Source: JTS-RE9 sp964649195
Lineage (GTDB): Bacteria; Planctomycetota; Phycisphaerae; Phycisphaerales; Phycisphaeraceae
DNA: 64,000 nt
Reading direction: 5' to 3'
Assembly (NCBI GenBank): GCA_964649195.1
Contig: CAZYPK010000004.1
Location: forward strand, 1 to 64,000
The notes beneath the pieces are model-generated. The model searched no databases and had not been told where the DNA came from. It saw nothing but the letters and a program-made list of their open reading frames with translations. Within the stretch, counting starts at the first letter, position 1; every line of letters begins with the position of its first letter. The translations under genes were made by a program, and so were the position numbers. Of the stretch, positions 30,138 through 38,800 are shown piece by piece.

Positions 30138-30242
30138 AAGAAGATGCCGGTCAACCGAGCGGTCCTGATACAATCCACTCCGCCTCATTTTTACGGCAGG
30201 CGCACGCAACGCATCAATGCACTCTCCACGAAAGGATCACGT

Positions 30243-31700
30243 ATGGCCATGGGCATGTTCATGCTGTTCCCCATTCTTCTGCTCGGCGGCGGCATGGGCG
30301 GCGCCAACGAACTGATCGATTACCTTCAGACCGAGCATTACTGGAAGACGCGCAACATCACCCCCGATGTGGCCACCCTTTCCGCCATGCTCGTCACCGA
30401 TCCCAAGGCCGAGGATATCTCCGCGCTGATCAGGCAACTGGGGCACGATGACTTCGACAAACGCGAGGCGGCCAGCGAAGCGATCGGCAGAAAAGGCCCG
30501 GGCGTCATCCCGCAACTGAAGGAAGCCGCCAAGTCCACGGACGCCGAGATCGCCGACCGGGCTTCGCGGCTGATCACTCATCTCTCCGGCGGCGACAGCG
30601 ACCCCGCCATTCACAGGCTCATGATCATCCGCTCGCTGGGTGAAACCAAGGACAAGGCCGCCCTTGCGGCGCTCAAGACGCAGCTTGATTCGAAGGAGCC
30701 TTTCGCCGGCGAGTTTGCCCGCCGTGCGATCGCCAAAATCGAAGGCCTGCCTCATCAGCCGGCCACCACTTCGATCGAAAGCTACGAGAAGGATGTGTGG
30801 CTGCTGCCCAACGGCGTCAAGCTGGTGACGCAGATGACGATGACCTCCGGCGGTCCCGCCGACTGGGCCAGGATTCTGGCCAACGCCAAAAATCCCCTGG
30901 GAGAAGAGGTGCCCAAGGAGGACATGTTCAAGGAAGTACAATCCGGTGTGGCCATGGCGCTCAACACCGTGGGCAACATCCGCATCGACGGCTTCACGCT
31001 GGGCCTGTCGGACAGCCCCGGCCCCGACTCGGGCTTTGTCGTCATGCTGGTGCGCGGCCAATACAGCCGGGAGAAGCTCAAGAACCTGTTCAAGTCGAAG
31101 GGCATCGAGGTGACCCGGGAGGATGGCATCGATGCGGTGACGCCGCCGAATGCCAACATGAAATTGCTGTTCGTCTCCGATGAGCTGCTGCTGGTCATCG
31201 GCGGTCCGCGCGATGCGCAGGCCTGGCCGGTGAAGGAGATGACGGCGGCGATCAAGGCGGGCAAGGGCACCCTCGGCGAAGACGCGGCGATGGTGAAGCT
31301 GATCAACGCCGCCGACCGCAAATCAGGCGGCTGGGCCGCGATTCAGATGACGGAGACGTATCGCTCAGGCGGGCCGTGGATGAAATCGTTTGACACCGTC
31401 CTGGCCAGTCGCAAAAGCGAAAAGGGCAAAACATCCATCAAGGTCGTCGGCACGGGAAGCGATGCCGATGCGGTTCAACACTCGGTCAAGGAAATGAACA
31501 CCGGCCTGGAGCAGATGCGGGGCAAGATGAATGAAATCGCCGGCATGATGCCCAAGCCTTTCATCGACTTCGCCAACAGCCTGAAGGTGGAAGCCGATGG
31601 CAAATCGGCCACGCTCACCGGCAGCATCGAAGGCGGCTTCGAGGACATCATCGGCTCCATGCTCTTCCCCATGATGATGCTGGGTGGCCCGGGCTTTTGA
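30243..31700 (+). CDS. HEAT-repeat containing protein of unknown function
   Basis: 485 aa from the ATG at 30243 (GAAAGGA upstream). A hydrophobic, Gly/Met-rich N-terminus (MAMGMFMLFPILLLGGGMGGA) acts as a signal peptide or anchor. Residues about 50-165 are HEAT-like (ALIRQLGHDDFDKREAASEAIGRKG, LIRSLGETKDKAALAALKTQL). The rest contains DGFTLGLSDSPGPDSGFVVMLVRGQY and LLLVIGGPRDAQAW, a layout like the DUF3352-type surface proteins. The C-terminus is Met/Gly-rich. It is probably exported to the periplasm. No enzymatic motif. Confidence 0.65.
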   Translation: MAMGMFMLFPILLLGGGMGGANELIDYLQTEHYWKTRNITPDVATLSAMLVTDPKAEDISALIRQLGHDDFDKREAASEAIGRKGPGVIPQLKEAAKSTDAEIADRASRLITHLSGGDSDPAIHRLMIIRSLGETKDKAALAALKTQLDSKEPFAGEFARRAIAKIEGLPHQPATTSIESYEKDVWLLPNGVKLVTQMTMTSGGPADWARILANAKNPLGEEVPKEDMFKEVQSGVAMALNTVGNIRIDGFTLGLSDSPGPDSGFVVMLVRGQYSREKLKNLFKSKGIEVTREDGIDAVTPPNANMKLLFVSDELLLVIGGPRDAQAWPVKEMTAAIKAGKGTLGEDAAMVKLINAADRKSGGWAAIQMTETYRSGGPWMKSFDTVLASRKSEKGKTSIKVVGTGSDADAVQHSVKEMNTGLEQMRGKMNEIAGMMPKPFIDFANSLKVEADGKSATLTGSIEGGFEDIIGSMLFPMMMLGGPGF

Positions 31701-31725
31701 GAACCTGAGTTCGGGATACGAATGA

Positions 31726-31747
31726 GCCGCGACGTAACACGTCGCGG
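31726..31747. repeat. R2 REP-like palindrome, single
   Basis: CGCGACGTAACACGTCGCG core preceded by GAACCTGAGTTCG, as before the 17.8-kb copy, and followed by AGATGAACGGC. The second palindrome of a pair is not seen. Confidence 0.7.
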
Positions 31748-31829
31748 AGATGAACGGCAAGATGGCGTTGTCCATCATGCGAAGGATCATCGGACGCGAA
31801 AACGACCGGGACATGGTTTGAGGCTTGGC

Positions 31830-31875
31830 TTTTTCTGTCTCCTGTCTCCTGTCTCCTGTCCCCTGTCCCCTCTGA
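31830..31875. repeat. R6 heptamer block (CTGTCTC / CTGTCCC)
   Basis: Six to seven consecutive 7-bp units between the REP palindrome and the next gene's stop codon. Confidence 0.75.
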
Positions 31876-31878
31876 CCT

Positions 31879-32673
31879 TCACCGACCCTTCCCATCGCCG
31901 CCCACCTTTTCGTACATCTTCGCCAGCCGGTGTGCGTGTTCATCGTAGGCCGCTTCGAAGAGGGCGGCGGCGCGTGCCGGTTCCATGATGCACGCGGCGG
32001 TGAGCACCTTGGGCGGCCGGCCCGCCTCGGTGAGCAGGGCGGCCACATGCGCCTTGATCGCGTTGATCAGCACGCAGCCGCCGACCGTCGATCCGGGCGC
32101 CACGGGTGATTCCAGACCCTCGATGCGCACCATCGAGTCGCCGGGCGGTGCGCCGGTGTCGAGCGCCAGGTCGGCAACGTCCGAAAGTTTGACGCCTTGC
32201 GGATGGCGGCTGGCGCTGACCTGGCTGTGACGCCGGCTGACGATGGCGACGACCTTCATGCCTGCCGCCTTGCAATGCTCGGCGAACTCGACGGGGACCA
32301 CGTTGCAGCCGCCCGATGAAATGATGAGCGCCGCATCGCGCGGACTGATGTCGAAATTGCGCAGGATGCGGGCCGCCAGGCCGGTGACGTTTTCAAGGAA
32401 CATCGCCTGCCGCTGGCCGTTGGCGCCGACGACGTTGTTGTGAAAGGTCAGCGAGAGCTCGACGATCGGATTGAATCCGGGAAACGAGCCGTAGCGCGGC
32501 CACATCTCCTCGACCATGATCCGGCTGTGCCCGCTGCCGAACACATGCACCATGCGGCCGGCCAGGATCGCGTCGGCGAACCACTGCGCCGCTTGGGTGA
32601 TCTGCGTTTGCTGCTTCGCAATGGCATCGAGAAGATCGCGGCAATGCTCAAGATACTGTTGGGCTGGGGTCAT
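31879..32673 (-). CDS. UPF0309-family SIS-domain protein
   Basis: About 264 aa from the ATG at 32673. The SIS (sugar isomerase) fold is visible in the N-terminal helix region QQYLEHCRDLLDAIAKQQTQ, VHVFGSGHSRIMVEEMWPRYG, then ISPRDAALIISSGGCNVVPVEFAEHCKAAGMKVVAIVSR and the C-terminal STVGGCVLINAIKAHV. Members of this family bind phosphosugars, and many act as isomerases or regulators of amino-sugar metabolism. TATCTT lies 7 nt before the start, suggesting a leaderless transcript. The upstream extension of the frame translates an R3 element and is excluded. Confidence 0.82.
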   Translation of the reverse strand: MTPAQQYLEHCRDLLDAIAKQQTQITQAAQWFADAILAGRMVHVFGSGHSRIMVEEMWPRYGSFPGFNPIVELSLTFHNNVVGANGQRQAMFLENVTGLAARILRNFDISPRDAALIISSGGCNVVPVEFAEHCKAAGMKVVAIVSRRHSQVSASRHPQGVKLSDVADLALDTGAPPGDSMVRIEGLESPVAPGSTVGGCVLINAIKAHVAALLTEAGRPPKVLTAACIMEPARAAALFEAAYDEHAHRLAKMYEKVGGDGKGR

Positions 32674-32765
32674 GGCGCTGAAGATACCTTTTGTTTCCGC
32701 GTTCCGCAGCCGATGGTGCGTTTGCACGACTGTCACGCTATGCTTTCGCGCTTTGCAAACCGTAG

Positions 32766-32857
32766 GGATTTCCGAATAACCCCCGATGTACCGTGAACCA
32801 GGGGATCGCGATTTGCGAAGCCGCAAGCGGCTTGGGCGTGAGATTATTCAGGAATCT
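32766..32857. repeat. R3 element, copy 3 (inverted)
   Basis: About 92 bp in reverse orientation relative to the copies at 17628 and 24071: GAATAACCCCCGATGTACCG, then TGAACCAGGGGAT, GCCGCAAGCGGC and CTTGGGCGTGAGATTATTCAG. A short tail of CCGACAT/CCCAAAT heptamers (32863-32900) follows. Confidence 0.75.
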
Positions 32858-32904
32858 CAGCACCCAAAATCCGACATCCGACATCCCAAATCCGAAATTC
32901 ATCC

Positions 32905-33630
32905 ATGCACCTATTCCCCGCCATCGATCTCCGCAACAATCAGGTCGTTCGCCTTCAGCAGGGCGATTACGACAGGCAGACCACCTATGGTTTGGATCCT
33001 GTCGAACAGGCCCGCCTTTTTGCGGAGGCGGGGGCGACGTGGCTGCATGTGGTCGATCTGGATGGCGCACGCACCGGGCACATGGTGCATCTGGAGATCA
33101 TCCGCCGCATCTGCAAGGAGACGAAGCTGAAGGTCGAAGTCGGCGGCGGGGTGCGCAGCGAAGCCTCCATCGATGCGCTGCTCAACGCCGGCGTCACCCG
33201 CGTCGTGCTGGGCACGGCTGCTCTTGAGCGATGGTCCTGGTTCGAGGGACTCATGGGCAACCCGACCTACCGCGGCCGGCTGGTGCTGGGCCTCGATGCC
33301 CGCGAAGGGATGCTGGCCGTCAGCGGCTGGGAGAAGACGACCAACGTCAGCGCCATCGACATTGCAAAAAAAGTCGGCGACTGGCCCGTCGCCGCGATCG
33401 TCTATACCGACATCGCCACCGATGGCACGATGAAAGGCCCCAACGTGGAGGCCACGCGGGAAATGGCCCAGGCCACGCATGTCCCCATCGTCGCCAGCGG
33501 CGGCGTGGGCACGCTGGCCCATCTGCGGGCCTTGCGCGAACTGCCCATCCAGGGCGCGATCATCGGCAGATCGCTGTACGAAGGGGCGTTCACCATCGAG
33601 GAAGCCTTGGAAGCGTTCGAGGGGGAGTGA
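32905..33630 (+). CDS. hisA: Phosphoribosylformimino-5-aminoimidazole carboxamide ribotide isomerase
   Basis: 241 aa, normal for HisA. The enzyme isomerises ProFAR to PRFAR in histidine synthesis. The TIM barrel begins FPAIDLRNNQVVRLQQGDY with the catalytic Asp in AIDLR, followed by HVVDLDGA, VEVGGGVRS, RVVLGTAAL, LGLDAREG (second catalytic region), VYTDIATDGTMKGPN and ASGGVGTLAHL. The gene is solitary; other his genes are not in the window. The start at 32905 follows the heptamer block without a visible ribosome binding site. Confidence 0.93.
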   Translation: MHLFPAIDLRNNQVVRLQQGDYDRQTTYGLDPVEQARLFAEAGATWLHVVDLDGARTGHMVHLEIIRRICKETKLKVEVGGGVRSEASIDALLNAGVTRVVLGTAALERWSWFEGLMGNPTYRGRLVLGLDAREGMLAVSGWEKTTNVSAIDIAKKVGDWPVAAIVYTDIATDGTMKGPNVEATREMAQATHVPIVASGGVGTLAHLRALRELPIQGAIIGRSLYEGAFTIEEALEAFEGE

Positions 33631-33812
33631 AAGCTGTCAGCCATCAGCCATCAGCTTTCAGCTTCAAGGCATTCGTCGTTCACGCAGCCGCTTGCGGCGT
33701 AGCAATCCGCCGCCGCGAGCTTCTTCACCACGATTGATTTCATGCGGCCCATTCACCCTATGATGCCCTCTCCAAGCTGATAGCTGATAGCTGACCGCTG
33801 ATAGCTTTTCCC
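33631..33812. repeat. R6/R7 spacer between hisA and dinG
   Basis: CAGCCATCAGCCATCAGC words (33635-33660), the palindrome GCCGCTTGCGGC (33687-33698), then AGCTGATAGCTGATAGC words (33774-33805) that are partly the reverse complement of the first block. Confidence 0.65.
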
Positions 33813-35960
33813 ATGCCTTTTGATCCGCATGACATCCTCGCGCCCGGCGGTCCCATCGCACGCAGGCTGGGCGGGCAGTACGAGCTGCGGCCGCAGCAGA
33901 GCGCGATGGTCGATGCGGTTTCGCGCACGCTCAGTGCCGGCGGCAAGCTGCTCGTCGAAGCGGGCACCGGCGTCGGCAAGTCGTTCGCCTACCTGCTGCC
34001 CGCGCTGGCGGCGGTCATCGGCGAAAGGGCCACGCATGAAAACCTGCCCACGCAGCGGCGAAAACGCATCGTCATCTCCACCCACACCATCGCGCTCCAG
34101 GAGCAACTGATCAGCAAGGACATTCCGCTGCTGCGGGCGGTCGTGCCTGATGAGTTCTCCGCGGTGCTGGTGAAGGGGCGCGGCAACTATGTCTCCCGTC
34201 GCCGGTTCAGACAGGCGTCGGAGAAGGCGTTCCAGCTTTTCGGCGAGCCGGAACAGATACGCTCGCTGGAGGTGGTGGCGAACTGGATCGGGAAGACCGA
34301 GGACGGCACGCTGGCCTCGATGCCGCCGCTTGAGAGGGCGGGCATCTGGGAGAAGATGCAGAGCGATTCGGGCAACTGCATGGGCAAGCGATGCCCGACC
34401 TACAGGAGCTGCTTCTATCAGAACGCCCGAAGGCGGATGGAGAATGCCGATGTGCTGATCACCAATCACGCCCTCTTTTTTTCCGACCTGGCGCTGCGGG
34501 CGGCAGGCGTCGGTTTTCTTCCCGCGTATGACTACGTGATTCTTGATGAAGCCCACACCGTCGAGGATGTCGCCAGCGATCACTTCGGGCTGCGCAGCAG
34601 CGAAGGGCAGATTCGCTTTCTCCTGCACGGTCTTTTTCAGCCTCGCAGCGGCAAGGGGTATCTGCCGACGCTGGAGCATCAGACCGATTCCGACTTTCTT
34701 TCGCGGGCCTGCGAAGCGGTGATGCAGGCGGAGAAGGCGACCAATCGCATGTTCGACGACCTGATCGACCATCAGGAGACGCGCGGCAGAAGCAACGGCC
34801 GCATCGGCGAACCGAATGTCGTCAGCAACCCGATCACCCCGGCGCTGCGCGAACTGGCGCTGTCACTGAAACTGCTCAAGGATCATTGCGACCGCGAATC
34901 GGATCAGTTCGAGCTGGCCGGCTACATCAATCGCTGCGAGGAGGCGGGCGCGGTGGTGGCGGCCCTGATCGAACAGACGATGATCGACTGCGTTTACTGG
35001 GCGGAAACGCGAACCGGCGGAAGACAGGGAACCCGCAGAAACGTCACGCTCACCTGCTCGCCCATCGATGTCGGCCCGCTGATGAAAGCCCGGCTGTTCG
35101 AGGCCCAAACAAGCCACGATGAACCGATGGCGGTCGTGCTCACCTCCGCCACCCTGGCGACCGATTCGCGCGGCGGGGCGGCCGCTTCAGGCGCGCGGCG
35201 CGGCGGCGGTGAGCAACGATATGTGCGCGATGGTGAAGAAGATGACGTGGAGACGGGGAGCGAAGCCGCAAGCGGCGGCAGGGCGTTTGTCCATATCGCA
35301 CGCAGGCTTGGCTGCGATGATGCGGCGACGATGCAGCTTGGGTCGCCGTTTGATTATGAAAGCCAGGCGGAACTGATCATCGAAGCCGCGATGCCTGAGC
35401 CGATGGCGGGCGGTTATTTTGAGAGGCTGTGCCCGACGATCCTGATGCACATCGATCGCAGCGACGGCGGGGCGTTCGTGCTGTTCACCAGCTTCGATCT
35501 GCTTCGCCGGTGCGCCCAGTGGCTGCGCCAGCCCCTGGCGCAGCGGGGCATGCCGATGCTGGTGCATGGCGAAGGCGAACAGCGCACTCAGTTGCTCGAA
35601 CGCTTCCGCGGCGATTCGCGCAGCGTGCTGCTGGGCGCCGACAGCTTCTGGCAGGGGGTCGATGTGCGAGGCGAGTCGCTTCGCAACGTGATCATCACCC
35701 GTCTGCCTTTCGCGGTGCCTGATCGTCCGCTGATTGAAGCGAGAATGGAACGGATCAAGGCGCGGGGCGGCAACCCGTTCGGCGAATACTCGCTGCCCGA
35801 GGCGATATTGAAATTCAAGCAGGGCTTTGGCCGGCTGATCCGATCGAAGTCCGATCGCGGCACGGTGGTGGTGCTCGACAGCCGCATCACCACGAAAACG
35901 TATGGCCATCAGTTCATCGCCGCACTGCCGAAGCTGCCGGTGAAGCGGGTGCGGTCTTGA
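33813..35960 (+). CDS. dinG: DinG/XPD-family DNA helicase
   Basis: 715 aa. Superfamily 2 helicase with Walker A EAGTGVGKS at about 49-57, motif II DEAH in ILDEAHTVED at about 244, and conserved cysteines (CMGKRCPTYRSC at about 190-201) for the 4Fe-4S cluster. The C-terminal RecA domain has VVLTSATL, GSPFDY, GADSFWQGVDVRG, ITRLPFAVPDRP and FGRLIRSKSDRG. DinG unwinds D-loops, R-loops and G-quadruplexes. A Gly/Ala-rich insert of about 36 residues after TLATDSRG (about 453-488) is not expected in the family, and its DNA contains GCCGCAAGCGGC. Confidence 0.88.
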   Translation: MPFDPHDILAPGGPIARRLGGQYELRPQQSAMVDAVSRTLSAGGKLLVEAGTGVGKSFAYLLPALAAVIGERATHENLPTQRRKRIVISTHTIALQEQLISKDIPLLRAVVPDEFSAVLVKGRGNYVSRRRFRQASEKAFQLFGEPEQIRSLEVVANWIGKTEDGTLASMPPLERAGIWEKMQSDSGNCMGKRCPTYRSCFYQNARRRMENADVLITNHALFFSDLALRAAGVGFLPAYDYVILDEAHTVEDVASDHFGLRSSEGQIRFLLHGLFQPRSGKGYLPTLEHQTDSDFLSRACEAVMQAEKATNRMFDDLIDHQETRGRSNGRIGEPNVVSNPITPALRELALSLKLLKDHCDRESDQFELAGYINRCEEAGAVVAALIEQTMIDCVYWAETRTGGRQGTRRNVTLTCSPIDVGPLMKARLFEAQTSHDEPMAVVLTSATLATDSRGGAAASGARRGGGEQRYVRDGEEDDVETGSEAASGGRAFVHIARRLGCDDAATMQLGSPFDYESQAELIIEAAMPEPMAGGYFERLCPTILMHIDRSDGGAFVLFTSFDLLRRCAQWLRQPLAQRGMPMLVHGEGEQRTQLLERFRGDSRSVLLGADSFWQGVDVRGESLRNVIITRLPFAVPDRPLIEARMERIKARGGNPFGEYSLPEAILKFKQGFGRLIRSKSDRGTVVVLDSRITTKTYGHQFIAALPKLPVKRVRS

Positions 35961-36122
35961 GGGGGGAGGCAAGTTCCGGGTTCCGAGTTCCGAGTTCCGA
36001 GTTCCGAGTTGAAAGGCAAGGGGGAAGAGGGGAAGGCATTGAGGCACGGAGGGAAGAGAAGGGGGCCCGGCGACCTTCAGCCTTCAGCATTCAGCCTTCA
36101 GCATTCAGCATTCAGTCTTCAG
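35961..36122. repeat. R6 tandem words (GTTCCGA, then CAGCATT/CAGCCTT)
   Basis: Five GTTCCGA-type units at about 35975-36010. A purine-rich middle (GGGGAAGAGGGGAAGG) follows, then seven CAGCMTT-type heptamers at 36077-36122. Confidence 0.75.
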
Positions 36123-36182
36123 TTGCTTCATCTGGCTTCGCGCACCTGGGCCGGGGCTTCGCGGACTCAGCCCCAGCCACCC
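36121..36182. repeat. R1 hairpin repeat, right half
   Basis: AGTTGCTTCATCTGGCTTCG through CTCAGCCCCAGCCACCC matches the right halves of the full copies. The left half is missing, replaced by the heptamer block. Confidence 0.75.
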
Positions 36183-36187
36183 GCCGT

Positions 36188-36350
36188 CGGAAGCAAAAAT
36201 TCCAAATCACAAATTCCAAATCTCAAACAAACTCGAAAGCGAGCCGAACCGGGCAAAACCGATCAGAGACCGGATTCCGTTTGATTGCGTTTTTTTGTTT
36301 TTGGATCTTGTTTGGAGTTTGGGCATTTGTCATTTGGAACTTCCGGCAGG
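36188..36350. repeat. R4 element, copy 2
   Basis: From GGAAGCAAAAATTCCAAATC to CATTTGGAACTTCCGGCAG. The arms pair as in the 20.2-kb copy. The outer 20-30 bp with the ATTAAA...CCCTG end are absent. The right arm supplies the last codons and stop of the adjacent minus-strand gene. Confidence 0.75.
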
Positions 36351-38294
36351 TGGCTTGGATACCGGGGGTACCGGGGGCGCCGGTCGCAGGCGATAGCGGT
36401 TGACCACGTACCAGTTTCGCAGCAGGTCAAGCTGAAAACGAGCCAGTTCGTTGTCGGCCCAGATCCACAGCCGCGGGGCGTCATCGGGCAGGTGGTTTTC
36501 CAGCACATACCACCAGCGATCGACATCGAGCATTCGCAGGAGCTCGGGTCGCTGGTCGCCGCGCGGGGTGAGCAGCCGTTCGAGCGCCAGCGGGTCGTTG
36601 CGGTGGAGCAGGGCGAGCAGGACGGTGCCGGCGGGCAGGTCTTCGCGGAGGAGAAACTGATGGGCCCGGGCGGTCATGTCGGCGATGGCGTGTACGGGCT
36701 GGTCCTGCATCCACAGGGCGAGCTGGATGATTTCGATGACGCCGGTGCGGCCGGCGAAGTCGTCGGCCATGCGATGCAGCAGGCCGACCTCGTTGCCGGT
36801 GAGGCCGATGAGCATCGCGGCGGAAAGCTTCGCCTCATCGTGATAGCGATAGACCGGTTTGAGCGGATCGCCCTTGAGGTCCAAGGGCGCCAGCAGGGTG
36901 CGAATGAGCCTGGCTGTTTCGTCGGCGGGCAGCCGCCTGGCGGCCAGCGAGACCGCCTGATCGCGGATCGCCGATTTCTCGCTGATGCACAGCGGCAGAA
37001 AATCCTCGCCGGCCGGCGCAGCCATCGCCCGCAGAATGGCCAGGTGAATCTGCTCATGCACATCCGGCGGCGGCTTGAGCGTCGAAAGCGGCGCACGCTT
37101 TTGGGCATGAGCTTCGGGGATGCCTTCGATGGTCGCCAGCCACGCGACGGGATCATCGGCGATGGTCACGATGTCGCTTTGCCTGATGGCCGCGTCGATG
37201 AGCAGCGTGCGATCTCGAAACAGGCAGGCCAGGATCAGGGGGCGAAGGTTGACGTTGTCATAATCCTCGCGCCTGCACTTGGCAAGGAAGCGCACCAGTG
37301 CCGTGTAACCCGGATCATCGCTTGCGGGCGGGGCCTGTCCCGGTTGAAGTTCACCGGATCGCGGCGCCAGGGGCAGCGCGAGGATCGCCCGCCAGAAAGC
37401 CACCTGGTTGTCATCGTTGACCGCGGCGGGGCCTTGATCGAGAAAGGCGATCAGCGCGGCCCGGGCTTCATCACCGGCTGCAAGGCCCAGGGCGTAGGCG
37501 GCCATGGCGCGAACGCGCGGCGAAGCGGCGGCATCGTTGAGCGCGGCAACGGCGGCGGCGCGGCTCTGCGATCGGTTACGCAGCGAGGCCCACAGCATGG
37601 CCTCGGCGACATCAGGATCGGTCAGGTGAGCGGGGGTTGACGGCGGCTTGATCGGCAGCCCGATCAGTTGCGAAAAAAGATACGCATGGCGGGCCACGAT
37701 GGCGTGCGGATCATCGGTCAGGCACGAGAGCATCGATTCATAAACGGCGGCGGCCTGAAGGTTCCTCATGGCCACAGCGGAGCCGCGCATCTCGGCCAGG
37801 CAAACCAGGGCGTTGTACCGCACCGTCGGATCGACATCGGCGGCAAGCTGATAAAGGAGCGATTGCACACGCTCATCGCCGGCGTGTTCGGGCAGATCCG
37901 CGACAAGCTGCATGCCTCGTATCCGCTCTTCGGGATCAACATCGCGCACCACGATGCCCAGCCACCGCAGCCAATGGTCCGGCGGGATGCGATCGCGGGT
38001 CCAATAGCCCAGTTGGTCGAGCGTGATCAGCAACTCGTGGAAGATCGTTTCATCCTCCACCTTCAGCCTGGCAATGGCCCCTTCGACGACCGCGGGATCA
38101 GACTCGGCCCGGCGAAGCAGATAGGTCTGCCCGGCGGCGCGGATCGAGGCATCGTCGCTCTGGAGCTTGTTCAACTGCATCGCCCGATGCACCGGCGGCA
38201 GAATCACCCTGGCCAGCGGCACCGCCAGCGTCGTCACGATCAGAACGCTGGCGACGAAGAGGTGCCAGTTTCGCTTTTTGGGATGATGAGACAT
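36330..38294 (-). CDS. Membrane-anchored HEAT-repeat-like protein
   Basis: About 654 aa from the ATG at 38294. An N-terminal membrane helix (WHLFVASVLIVTTLAVPLARVIL) is followed by about 600 residues of helical repeats typical of HEAT/armadillo solenoids (DPEERIRGMQLVADLPEHAGDERV, DPTVRYNALVCLAEMRGSA, SPRVRAMAAYALGLAAGDEARAAL). No catalytic motif. The extreme C-terminus GSSK-stop is encoded by the right arm of an R4 repeat, so the native end has been replaced. The upstream frame to 38534 is repeat sequence. Probably an interaction scaffold facing the periplasm. Confidence 0.7.
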   Translation of the reverse strand: MSHHPKKRNWHLFVASVLIVTTLAVPLARVILPPVHRAMQLNKLQSDDASIRAAGQTYLLRRAESDPAVVEGAIARLKVEDETIFHELLITLDQLGYWTRDRIPPDHWLRWLGIVVRDVDPEERIRGMQLVADLPEHAGDERVQSLLYQLAADVDPTVRYNALVCLAEMRGSAVAMRNLQAAAVYESMLSCLTDDPHAIVARHAYLFSQLIGLPIKPPSTPAHLTDPDVAEAMLWASLRNRSQSRAAAVAALNDAAASPRVRAMAAYALGLAAGDEARAALIAFLDQGPAAVNDDNQVAFWRAILALPLAPRSGELQPGQAPPASDDPGYTALVRFLAKCRREDYDNVNLRPLILACLFRDRTLLIDAAIRQSDIVTIADDPVAWLATIEGIPEAHAQKRAPLSTLKPPPDVHEQIHLAILRAMAAPAGEDFLPLCISEKSAIRDQAVSLAARRLPADETARLIRTLLAPLDLKGDPLKPVYRYHDEAKLSAAMLIGLTGNEVGLLHRMADDFAGRTGVIEIIQLALWMQDQPVHAIADMTARAHQFLLREDLPAGTVLLALLHRNDPLALERLLTPRGDQRPELLRMLDVDRWWYVLENHLPDDAPRLWIWADNELARFQLDLLRNWYVVNRYRLRPAPPVPPVSKPPAGSSK

Positions 38295-38800
38295 CGGAAA
38301 TACACGCGGAGACACGACAAGGATAGCAGGCGGAGGATGACAGGGTAACGATTCCGGGCAAGCATAGTCCGATGGGAGAGGGGAAGGCACGAAGGCACAG
38401 AGGCACGAATGCTGAATGCTGAATGCTGAAGGGGGGGGAAATGGCCAATGACCATTGCAAATTGCAAAATGCAAATTGAAGAGAGGCAGACGCGCATCCC
38501 CAGGTGATCGGTTGCCCGCTCCGCCATTTTGCAATTTTCACTTTGCAATGGTCATTGGCCATTTTCCCCCCTTCAGCATTCAGCATTCAGCCTTCGTGCC
38601 TTCCCTCTTCCCCTGATCGCTCCGTCGGCTCAGGTCCGAACCCGGTTATTCCACGGAAGAAGGCGGGGCGCCGCGGGATTGGCAAATTGCGGGGGATATT
38701 TGGCCGATGACAGATTGGAATGTTGTCACCGGCGCGAACCCGTTTCGCCCGGGGGGCGTATCGTTGGGAACCACCTTGCAACACGTTTGGAGTCGAGAAG
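38295..38800. other. Long palindromic spacer between divergent genes
   Basis: Dominated by the inverted repeat at 38375-38614. The remaining 190 bases to 38800 show no repeat family or gene. Promoters for both flanking genes must lie outside the palindrome. Confidence 0.5.
38375..38614. repeat. 240-bp palindrome made of R6 words
   Basis: The arms are about 90-97 bp. The left carries GGGGAAGGCACGAAGGCAC, three GAATGCT units and AATGGCCAATGACCATTGCA. The right carries the complements TGCAATGGTCATTGGCCATT, CAGCATT units and CTTCGTGCCTTCC. The centre of about 55 bp is unpaired. Confidence 0.8.
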
